This document shows, piece after piece, positions 27,719 to 35,235 of a stretch of 64,000 nt of DNA. The notes under the pieces were generated by a model. That model had not been told where the DNA came from, made no database searches, and saw only the letters and a list, made by a program, of their open reading frames with translations. The position numbers and the translations under genes are program-made. The DNA comes from Bog-473 sp963726005 (GTDB lineage: Bacteria; Actinomycetota; Acidimicrobiia; Acidimicrobiales; RAAP-2): assembly GCA_963726005.1 (NCBI GenBank), contig CAVSAT010000004.1, forward strand, positions 620,001-684,000, read 5' to 3'. Position 1 is the first letter of the stretch. Each line of letters opens with the position of its first letter.

Positions 27719-29257
27719 ATGCACACGCGATCCGCCTCGTTTCTCACCCCGGCGGGGCTTCGACAACCTCTTCGGGCCACCTTTGCGGCGGTCTTGCTTC
27801 TGGCGTTCGTCGCCGTCCTCGTCCTCGTACCCGCCCGGGCGGCCTCCCCCGCTGATCCGAAGGTTGTGCCGCACACCACCGGGGCGCCCTTCACCGCGCA
27901 TGATGTCGCGGGTTTCCCGGGGACCTCTACCACCGCACCATTCAACGAGTGCCCCCAGATCGGCTACGACAAGAGCTGTGGGCTGCTGATCTCGGTCAGC
28001 AACAACGGTGAGACGGTGCTCCAGGACACCAACAACCAGGCTTCGGGAGTGACGCCGAACGCCGGCGCCCAAATGCCATTTGACAACATCGACGACACAC
28101 TGGTCGGCATCGTGAATCAGTCGAGCAAGCCGCTCTTTGGCATCCAACTCTCGGGCTCGTCGACCTCGACCCCAATTTTCGGCTTCGAGGGTGACGGCAT
28201 CTGCACCTACGCGACCGGCGGTTCGAACACCAATGGCACAGGCGGTGGCGGCTCCGTTGGCGGGAGCGGGGAGCCCCCGGCGGGCTTCACCGGCGACTCG
28301 TACTGCAACGCTTCGCAGCTGGCAGGGAGTGCCAACACCGCGGGTCCTGACCCGAACGGCAGCGACTACCAGGGTCCCACCACGACCTACTCCAACATCA
28401 GCTCCGACACGACGACCGGCGTCGTGAACTTCGCCGGAGGCCTGGCTCCAGGACAATCGACGTACTTCTCCCTCGAAGACTCGCTGGCCGCCAATCAGGT
28501 GAGCGTCCAGTTCGGTTACTGGGTGGCAGCTTCCGACGGTGGCATCTTCTCCTATGACGCCCCGTTCTTCGGCTCCATGGGCGGCAAGCCGTTAGTCCAG
28601 CCCATCGTCGGGATCGCCGCCGACCCTCGCACGGGTGGCTACTGGGAGGTCGCGTCCGACGGTGGCCTCTTCGCCTTCAACGCGCCGTTCTTCGGCTCCA
28701 TGGGCGGCAAGCCGCTCAACGCTCCCGTTGTCGGCATGGTGGCCACACCGGACGGGCTCGGCTATTGGGAGGTCGCGTCCGACGGCGGCATCTTCAACTT
28801 CGGTGACGCCAAGTTGTACGGCTCAATGGGCGGCAAGCCGCTCAACAAACCGGTGGTCGGCATCGCCACGACGCCCGACGGCCTCGGCTACTGGGAGGTT
28901 GCGACCGATGGTGGGATCTTCAACTTCGGCGACGCCGCCTTCCTGGGCTCAATGGGCGGCAAGCCGTTGAACAAGCCGGTCGTCGGCATCGCAGGCGACC
29001 AGGCCACGGGCGGCTACTGGGAGGTGGCGTCCGACGGCGGCTTGTTCGCCTACAACGCGCCGTTCTTCGGCTCGCCCGCCTCCATGCCGCTGAACAAGCC
29101 CGTCGTTGGGATGGCGTCGACGCCTGACGGTCAGGGGTACTGGGAGACCGCCACCGACGGGGGCATCTTCAACTACGGGGATGCCTTCTTCTGGGGCTCC
29201 ACTGGATCCATCACGCTCAACAAGCCCGTGGTTGGGATCGCCGGCAGCAACACGTAA
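27719..29257 (+). CDS. Secreted protein with six 42-residue GYWEVASDGG repeats
   Basis: A 512-residue exported protein. The signal peptide has a basic start, a long hydrophobic core (FAAVLLLAFVAVLVLVPARA) and a cut after ARA. About 230 residues of unknown fold follow, with paired cysteines and a Gly/Ser-rich patch (GGGGSVGGSG). The C-terminal half is six tandem repeats, each starting YW.VASDGGIF and ending in LNKPVVGIA.TPDG. This repeat also precedes GH16 domains in two genes further right, so it is a shared surface module, perhaps for binding polysaccharide or cell wall. There is no catalytic motif here. ATG 27719 follows GGGAG with good spacing; a strong hairpin terminator follows the stop. 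Confidence 0.85.
   Translation: MHTRSASFLTPAGLRQPLRATFAAVLLLAFVAVLVLVPARAASPADPKVVPHTTGAPFTAHDVAGFPGTSTTAPFNECPQIGYDKSCGLLISVSNNGETVLQDTNNQASGVTPNAGAQMPFDNIDDTLVGIVNQSSKPLFGIQLSGSSTSTPIFGFEGDGICTYATGGSNTNGTGGGGSVGGSGEPPAGFTGDSYCNASQLAGSANTAGPDPNGSDYQGPTTTYSNISSDTTTGVVNFAGGLAPGQSTYFSLEDSLAANQVSVQFGYWVAASDGGIFSYDAPFFGSMGGKPLVQPIVGIAADPRTGGYWEVASDGGLFAFNAPFFGSMGGKPLNAPVVGMVATPDGLGYWEVASDGGIFNFGDAKLYGSMGGKPLNKPVVGIATTPDGLGYWEVATDGGIFNFGDAAFLGSMGGKPLNKPVVGIAGDQATGGYWEVASDGGLFAYNAPFFGSPASMPLNKPVVGMASTPDGQGYWETATDGGIFNYGDAFFWGSTGSITLNKPVVGIAGSNT
28514..29254 (+). repeat. Coding tandem repeats of about 126 bp (42 codons), six copies
   Basis: Each unit encodes YWEVASDGGIFNFGDA..F.GSMGGKPLNKPVVGIA.TPDGLG with small changes. 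Copies two to five are the most alike at DNA level, so unequal crossing-over could change copy number. Confidence 0.85.
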
Positions 29258-29277
29258 GCAACCACTGCAAGCATCAC

Positions 29278-29314
29278 GACTGTGCCCCCGGCGAGAGATC
29301 CCGGGGGCACAGTC
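29278..29314 (+). terminator. Strong hairpin after the repeat-protein gene
   Basis: A perfect 14-bp stem GACTGTGCCCCCGG pairs with CCGGGGGCACAGTC around a 9-base loop, starting 21 bases after the stop. There is no T run, as is common in high-GC actinobacteria. It also faces the end of the convergent gene at 29398 and may serve both. Confidence 0.75.
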
Positions 29315-29397
29315 GCGTCTACCCGTCACGCGTCCCACCAAGTTCAAGCGGCGGCGCGTCCCGCGCCGACGAGCTCAAGCCCGTGATAGTCCGCCGG

Positions 29398-29871
29398 TTA
29401 CGACGTGGAGGAGTCGCGGCGCCGTGAGCCCACCGCCAGCACCGCGTCCGCGATGGCACACGACACGCCGAAGAGGATCTCGTTCGGCAGGCCGTCCGGT
29501 GACTCGTTCTGCGCTCGCGTATGAATCCGCCTGACGGCCTTGGGGAACGGATTGCGCCCGAAGTAATGGATCATGGGCTTGTCAGCGTCGAGCAACACCG
29601 CCCCGACCATCGCTGCAATCGTTGCGTTTCGAGCCCGCCGACCCACTGCGCCCGCCGCGCACGCCATCACGAAGAGGCCCAACAAGCCATCCCGTTTTGC
29701 GTAGCGAAGAAAGAGTTCTTTTCCGTCGGCCGACCCCAACTCACAACCCCAGTGAGGCACCATGTCCAACGCCAGGTGCGATCCAACGCCGATGACGAAG
29801 GCCGCCACTGGACGCCGCTCAAGGAGTCGACCGATCACGACACCCGAGAGCACATGATTCGTAACGAACAT
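29398..29871 (-). CDS. Membrane metal-dependent-hydrolase-like protein (DUF457/YdjM type)
   Basis: A 157-residue membrane protein. The start FVTNHVLSGVVIGRLL and the motif GSHLALDMVPHW (a His, Asp, His pattern) resemble the YdjM/DUF457 inner-membrane group, where similar residues sit at the ends of membrane helices. Two or three further hydrophobic segments follow (LLGLFVMACAAGAVG, ATIAAMVGAVLLDADKP). Function is unknown. ATG 29871 has an AGGAGG four bases upstream, so it is preferred over the longer frame to 29952. It is convergent with the repeat-protein gene, sharing the terminator region. Confidence 0.6.
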   Translation of the reverse strand: MFVTNHVLSGVVIGRLLERRPVAAFVIGVGSHLALDMVPHWGCELGSADGKELFLRYAKRDGLLGLFVMACAAGAVGRRARNATIAAMVGAVLLDADKPMIHYFGRNPFPKAVRRIHTRAQNESPDGLPNEILFGVSCAIADAVLAVGSRRRDSSTS

Positions 29872-30040
29872 TGGCCTCCTATGGGCAGGGTAGACCCTGT
29901 CGAATGCTGCGACAAGGCTCAGGCACCCAAGGGTGAACAATGGGTGCCCCATCCCAGTTGGAACAGTTCACCCTAAGTATCGTGCTACGCAGGCCGATAC
30001 GACCCCTGTGAGTGTCACATTCTCCACAGATGCGGAATCA

Positions 30041-30271
30041 ATGAGCCGACAAGAGGGTAGAGGCGCCCGCAAACAGAGCCGTGGCGTATGCCACCGCTGT
30101 GGTTGGACCGCACCGGTTTCGAGAATCGGTCGGGCGGAGCGCCGACGCCTCGGGACGGGAAGAGCGTTCGGACGTTTGTGTCACGACTGCATCGACAGCC
30201 TCGCCGGCCAGCGAACGGCCAACGGCGGTCTCCACCTTCGCAGGACCAGGCATCGACGCGACGTGGCCTGA
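30041..30271 (+). CDS. Small zinc-ribbon-like protein (CHRCGW...CHDC)
   Basis: A 76-residue basic protein with two CxxC knuckles, CHRCGWTAPVSRIGR and FGRLCHDC, spaced about 30 residues apart, which should bind one zinc ion. The rest is Arg-rich. No enzyme domain is present, so nucleic-acid binding or a protein-protein role is possible. ATG 30041 is the first start after the upstream frame loses protein character; its Shine-Dalgarno is weak. It lies alone between the membrane protein (divergent) and the GT2 gene (convergent). Confidence 0.5.
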   Translation: MSRQEGRGARKQSRGVCHRCGWTAPVSRIGRAERRRLGTGRAFGRLCHDCIDSLAGQRTANGGLHLRRTRHRRDVA

Positions 30272-30346
30272 ACCTCGATCCTCACCGATGATCCCTGATC
30301 CGATCATCGAGACACCCGGTCGCTCAGGTGACGTGTTGACTCTGCG

Positions 30347-31360
30347 TCACACGGCCTCGTCGCTGAGCGTGGACAACAAGGCCCACGAAGCCGCCGTCTT
30401 GCGTTCAGAGATTCTGGACGTCGCGGCAGCCTCCCGCGCGCCCGCGCTCTCGGCGTGGATGGTCCGCAGCACTCGCATGCCGTCTGAGAATGCGTTGAGG
30501 TTGCTCGCGCCGTAGTGACGGCAGGACTCGAAACTCGGAACCTCCTGAACCCGGAGACCGGCCTTGGCGATGCGGACGTTGATCAACGTCTCGACCTCGA
30601 ACCCGTCCCCCCAGAGCATGACCCCGGGCTCTGAGCCTTCGATGTCGGGTGCGTTGAGTCTCATCACGTCAAGACACGCCCGCCGGAAGGCGTTGTAGCC
30701 GTAACAGAGGTCCGTGTAGCCAGTCCCGTAAATCAGGTTGACGACTTTGTTGAGCCAGAAGTTCCCGCATCTCCTGATCAGGCTGATGTCCAGGCTTCCC
30801 CCACCGGAGAGGAACCGGGATCCCTTGGCAAAGTCAGCGCCTTCCTTCAGGGCAGTGATGAAGCGGGGAATCTCTGCCGGGTCGTTCGAGCCGTCGGCGT
30901 CGATCATCACGATGAAGTCGCCCGTGGCCGCGGCAAAACCGCAGGCCAGGGCGTTTCCCTTGCCTCCACGGGTCTGACGGATGACGGTGAGGTCCGGCCT
31001 CAGACGTTGCGCGACGCCCACCGTGTCGTCGGTAGAGTTTCCGTCGACCACGATCACTTCGCAATTCTCCGGGAGCCTCGCGAGGACGTACGGCAGGTTG
31101 CGCGCCTCGTTCTTTGCCGGGATCACGATACTGACGGTGGGCTCGACATCCCGCGGCACGAGCTTCGGCCCGACGCGAGGCATCTCATCGGCGGGACCCT
31201 CGTTGCGCACCCTGAGAGATCTCTGCCCCTCTTGTCCGGACGAGGCAACCGCCGCCCTCTTGCCCGTTGTGTCTCTGTTGTGAATTGCCCGCCGCCCCAT
31301 TTTCCCCGCCTCGTGAATGGCGCGCAGCCTGCCCGCCTCTTTGCCCGTCCCTGCTGACAT
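30347..31360 (-). CDS. Family 2 glycosyltransferase (polyprenyl-phosphate sugar type)
   Basis: A 337-residue GT-A enzyme. Motifs are VSIVIPAKNEARNLPYVL, VIVVDGNSTDDTVGVAQ, RGGKGNALACGFAAATGDF and the metal-binding IDADGSNDP. The C-terminal part (YGYNAFRRACLDVM, GDGFEVETLINVRIAKAGL, VPSFESCRHYGASNLNAFSD) matches dolichol-phosphate mannose synthase-like GT2 enzymes, though no C-terminal membrane spans are present. It probably transfers a sugar from a nucleotide donor to a lipid carrier for surface glycan. ATG 31360 has a purine-rich GGAGCGGAG upstream; the first 60 residues before the GT2 core are Arg-rich and poorly conserved-looking, so a later start (MPRVGPK) is possible. Confidence 0.8.
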   Translation of the reverse strand: MSAGTGKEAGRLRAIHEAGKMGRRAIHNRDTTGKRAAVASSGQEGQRSLRVRNEGPADEMPRVGPKLVPRDVEPTVSIVIPAKNEARNLPYVLARLPENCEVIVVDGNSTDDTVGVAQRLRPDLTVIRQTRGGKGNALACGFAAATGDFIVMIDADGSNDPAEIPRFITALKEGADFAKGSRFLSGGGSLDISLIRRCGNFWLNKVVNLIYGTGYTDLCYGYNAFRRACLDVMRLNAPDIEGSEPGVMLWGDGFEVETLINVRIAKAGLRVQEVPSFESCRHYGASNLNAFSDGMRVLRTIHAESAGAREAAATSRISERKTAASWALLSTLSDEAV

Positions 31361-31658
31361 GCGTCGCTCCGCTCCCAACTGGGCCTACCACGCAAGGATT
31401 GACCACGAGCTCCCCATCCAGGTAGAGCCGATCGGATCAAAATGAAGAAATTCTGTCGAATCGCGCCGGGTTGAAGGCCCGTCCGGGCCGGAGATGGAAC
31501 ATCCCCAGTCGGATCAGCGCTTTGGACGGCCGAATCGATCGTGCCGCGGCATTCTGATGACTAATGTCCTGCGAGTACCATGCCGACCTTGAGGCGTCAT
31601 GGGTACCGGTCGGGGGCGGTGAAGAGGGTGCCCAGTTCGCCGACCACCTGAGCCGGAC

Positions 31659-33256
31659 ATGCCGACCTCGCTGATCATCGGATCTGGTCCTGGGGCGGCA
31701 GGGGCCGCCCTGGCCCTGACGGCCGATCCCTCGCAGCAGGTCACCGTCATTGATGTCGGCGGCACCCTCGAACCGGACCTGCAGTCGGCCCTGCAGCGGC
31801 TCGCGACCACAGATGAGGAGAGGTGGTCGCCGACCGATGTCGAGAGCATCAGTCACCAACCGGTACCGACCCGGCCTGGAGGGCTCCCCCAAAAGCGGGC
31901 GTTCGGCTCCGACTTTCCTTTCCGTGACGTCGGCCAGTTGGCGGGGATCGAGCCTCTTGGATCCGCCAACCCCTCGGTCGTCTCCGGGGCGTACGGAGGC
32001 TTTTCCAACATCTGGGGCGCCCAAATCATGCCCTTTTCGAAACGAACGTTTGACCGTTGGCCGATCACGTGGATCGACATGGAACCGCATTACCACACCG
32101 CCTTGAGTGAGATGACCCTGGCGGGAGAGGAGGACGACCTCAACGAGCTCTTTCCGTTGATGGCAACGGCCCGACCGCTGCCGCCGTCCGCCGACCGGAC
32201 CGAACGCGTACTCGGTCGGTACCGGGCGCGACGGGCTCTCGTCCGGTCACACGGCATCACGCTCGGCCGGGCCCGACTGGCTTTCAGGTCCGACGAGTGC
32301 ACCCGCTGCGGTCTGTGCATGACCGGTTGCCCCCACGAGCTGATTTATTCGAGCTCCCACACTTTCGACCGCCTTCGGGCAGAGAAGCGGATCACCTATC
32401 GGCCCGACATGCTTGCCGTACACCTCGATGAGGTCGACGGTGAGCCACACGTCTTGGCCCGCAGTACGACATCGGGACGGGTGGAACGGGTGAGCGCCGA
32501 CCGGATCTTCGTGGCGTGTGGCGGCATGGGCACGGCGCGGCTGGTGCTCGGTTCCCTCGGTTACTTCGATCGCGCCGTCTACCTGCAGGAGTCGGTGCAG
32601 TTCGTGATGCCCACCATGTCGAGGCATCCCGTTCCCGATCCGCGCTCTGCGCGCGCAATTTCACGCTCAACCAGTTCAATCTGCTCTTCGACGTGAGCGG
32701 CGACGGCGTCGACCTCTGTCAGGTCCACTTTTACGAGTACAACCCGGCCTTCCTCGCGTCTCTGCCCGCAGTGATCCAGCGTCCGGGCGCCGAGCGTGCG
32801 CTGACGGCCCTCCTGCGACGGGTCTCGGTGGGACTTGGCTATGTACCCGGATGGGGGTCACCGAGGGTGAAGATCGTCGCTCGTCGGGCGTCTGGAGCAA
32901 ACGACCGGTTGCCCGTCTTGGAGATCGACGGCGAAGCAGGGGACCGATGGCCACCCATGTTGCATTCGCTGGTGCGTTCGATGATCAAGGTTGCGCCGTC
33001 CTTGGACCTGTGGCCGGCGCTCCCCATGATCTCTGTCTCTGCGGCGGCGAAGAGCTACCACTTCGGTGCGAGCTTCCCTCATGGCCCGGTACGGACGGCA
33101 ATCTCCACCGACCGGACCGGGCGCCTCGCCGTGTGGGACCACATCCACCTGGTGGACGCGTCGGTCTTTCCGGACGTCCCCGCCACGACCTTTACCTTGA
33201 CGATCATGGCCAATGCCCACCGCATCGCCAGCGAAACGATCGGCAGCCCACGCTGA
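31659..33256 (+). CDS. GMC-type FAD oxidoreductase with an inserted 4Fe-4S motif, one frameshift
   Basis: The N-terminus reads SLIIGSGPGAAGAALAL, a dinucleotide-binding fold, and the C-terminus VWDHIHLVDASVFPDVPATT then FTLTIMANAHRIA is the GMC C-terminal signature. Between them lies CTRCGLCMTGCP (Cys214, 217, 220, 224), a ferredoxin-type iron-sulfur motif, so electrons may pass from FAD to an Fe-S cluster. The substrate is unknown; sugars and sugar nucleotides are likely given the setting. The frame changes near 32645 (HPVPDPRSA then NFTLNQFNLLFD), with conserved sequence on both sides, so an indel is likely. ATG 31659 begins just before the first strand. The epimerase gene follows within ten bases. 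Confidence 0.7.
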
Positions 33257-33265
33257 CGACGGCTC

Positions 33266-34191
33266 ATGGCGCCGGGAACCCGACTCCGAAAGGGCAGCCG
33301 GTCGTCGCCATCACCGGCGCGAGCGGCTACCTGGGTTCGGTCCTCGTCACTGCCTTCGGCTCGGCCGGGTACACGGTCCGTCGCCTGGTTCGTTCGCCCG
33401 TCCTGGACAGCGGTGACCGCTTCTTCGACTTGAACTCGGCCGGTTCGTCCGGTGCCCTCGACGGGGTCGACCTCCTCGTCCATTGCGCCTACGACATGGC
33501 GTTGACCAACAGGGCCGACATCTGGCAGTCGAACGTCTTTGGCACCGTTGCGCTGTTCGACCGGGCCGTGTCCAGGGGGATTCGCCGGACCATCGTGCTG
33601 TCCTCGATGTCGGCCTATCCGGGGACACGACAGGTGTACGGCCGGGCCAAATTGGCAACCGAGTTGGCGGCCCGGGCTCGCGGGTTGTGTGTCGTCCGCC
33701 CGGGATTGGTCTACGGTGCCGGCTGGGGCGGGATGGCCGGTACGCTCCGTCGCCTCGCCGCCCTTCCGGTACTGCCGGACTTCGGCCCGAGGGCGCGTCA
33801 GTTCACCGTCTCCGAACAGGATTTCGCGGGTGCCGTCCTCGCCTTGGCCCGGGCCGAGCACGTCCCTGCCCTCCCGGTCGGTATTGCGCATCCCGACCCG
33901 GTTCCATTCAAAAAACTTCTGACGGCCTTCGCCGCCAGCATCGGGAAGCCACCGCCCCGGTTCGTGCCGACCCCTCCCATGGTGGTCTACGGAGCCTTGC
34001 GCGCCGCAGAGCTCTTGCCCGTCAGCCTGCCCGTCCGAGCGGACTCCCTCCTCGGGCTCGTCCGCCCCGCACCCAACGTGCCGCACCTCGAGGTCCTCGA
34101 CCAGCTCGGAGTAGAGCTGCAACCGTTCGCCCTCATCGGTGCCGGCGACGGAGAAGTCGAACCAAGCCCGTCAGGTTCGGAGCCCGGCTGA
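33266..34191 (+). CDS. NAD-dependent epimerase/dehydratase (extended SDR), possible start frameshift
   Basis: The NAD motif VAITGASGYLGSVLVTAFG, VDLLVHCAYD, LSSMSAYPG and the catalytic YGRAKL (YxxxK) define an extended short-chain dehydrogenase of about 300 residues, as in UDP-sugar epimerases and reductases. The C-terminal region has a substrate-binding look (RQFTVSEQDFAGAVLAL). No start codon lies in the coding frame between the upstream stop and the NAD motif: the ATG at 33266 is in another frame, so a one-base indel between 33266 and about 33300 is likely. It follows the oxidoreductase closely; the pair may make a modified sugar nucleotide for the surface glycan. Confidence 0.7.
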
Positions 34192-34261
34192 TCCTGTGGG
34201 CATGCGAAGACAGCCAAGAGCTCAGCACGTGAGGAGGATGCGAAGGTACGGAGGTGATGGG

Positions 34262-35110
34262 TCAGCTGCTCACCGCGCGCAGGCTGTGACCACCGGTGAC
34301 CAGCACGACGCGTGAACTCCTGCGGAGCAGACCGGTGGGAAGATCCACCCGCTGCGCCGCGGTGGTCTTCGCCAGGCTGGAACGCCAGACTGTGCGCCCG
34401 CCGGTTCTGACCTCGAGGGTGGCAGCGATGGGACCTGCCGAGCCGAGCTCGACCTCTGCGACGGAGAGGCCCGCAGGACTCGTGGCGACTGAAAGCTGTG
34501 GAGGAGGCGTCCACTCGTTGAGCGACGCGACCGTGGCCAATGTGGCGCCAAGGGCGAAGAGCGCCAGTCCCAAAGAGCCGAGGAGCACTTGGGATCGCGA
34601 GCGGCGCGTCGGGCGCGGACGAGGGGTGGATGACGCCAGATCGGATCGGTCAGCCTGGCGCGGCGAGCCCACCGCCGGGTCAAGCCCGTCGGTTTCCGCT
34701 GTCAATGCGACGGCTTCTAAGAACCCCGTGAGGTCCTCAAAATTGCCGGCCTCGGCGGCCAGATCGGCCAGGTTGTCAATCCGGCCGTCCGCCTCGTGGG
34801 TGTGCTCGGCCACCAGCTCGGCCTTGTAGCCGGTGCGGTCGGCCAGCAGCTCGACGAAGTCGGCCGGGCTCATCGTGTGCATGAGCGGCCGCAGCTCGGC
34901 CAACAGCGTTGACAGCTGCTCCGCGCCGAGCAGCGCCATGCCGTTGAGGCCTGCCTCAGCGGCATGGTCGATGGCTTCGCTGAAGGAGGCGTTGTTGAAC
35001 CGGGCCCAGGAGGCCAAACGGGAGGCCGACTTGCCACCGATACCGCGCCTTGGGATGTTGACGATGCGCTGAGCGGAAACGTCGTCCCCGGGATCGGCGA
35101 GCACCCGCAC
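34262..35110 (-). CDS. Chimeric open frame: UvrD/PcrA fragment joined to an anchored extracellular domain
   Basis: This 282-codon frame has two unlike parts. Residues 1-144 are a piece of a UvrD/PcrA helicase (see the pseudogene entry). Residues 145-282 are Arg/Ser/Pro-rich, then one membrane span (VLLGSLGLALFALGATLATV), then a beta-rich outer domain (AEVELGSAGPIAATLEVRTG, ending RSSRVVLVTGGHSLRAVSS) of no recognised family. The second part most likely belonged to a separate cell-surface protein, or to the C-terminus of the upstream membrane protein, before the helicase piece arrived. Whether anything is made from this frame is doubtful. Confidence 0.5.
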   Translation of the reverse strand: MRVLADPGDDVSAQRIVNIPRRGIGGKSASRLASWARFNNASFSEAIDHAAEAGLNGMALLGAEQLSTLLAELRPLMHTMSPADFVELLADRTGYKAELVAEHTHEADGRIDNLADLAAEAGNFEDLTGFLEAVALTAETDGLDPAVGSPRQADRSDLASSTPRPRPTRRSRSQVLLGSLGLALFALGATLATVASLNEWTPPPQLSVATSPAGLSVAEVELGSAGPIAATLEVRTGGRTVWRSSLAKTTAAQRVDLPTGLLRRSSRVVLVTGGHSLRAVSS

Positions 35111-35235
35111 GGTACGCGAGCACGTCCTTGATCTCCCGGCGATCGTAGAACTTGGGGCCGGCCGCCACCTGGTACGAGATAGCGCTCAACTTCATGGACG
35201 CCTCCATCGGCAGCGATCGCGCGTTGAGGTCGTCC
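34679..35235 (-). pseudogene. UvrD/PcrA helicase gene fragment (domain 2A/2B part only)
   Basis: About 180 codons match the middle of PcrA/UvrD: YQVAAGPKFYDRREIKDVLA, VSAQRIVNIPRRGIGGKSAS, ADFVELLADRTGYKAELVAE and GRIDNLADLAAEAGNFEDL. The Walker A and B motifs and the C-terminal GLE and VARTR-like motifs of a working helicase are absent, and a frame change near 35112 splits it. It begins in the frame of the large membrane protein and ends in the frame of a different membrane-anchored piece. It is therefore a displaced fragment, not a helicase gene. No terminal repeats or transposase accompany it. Confidence 0.75.
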
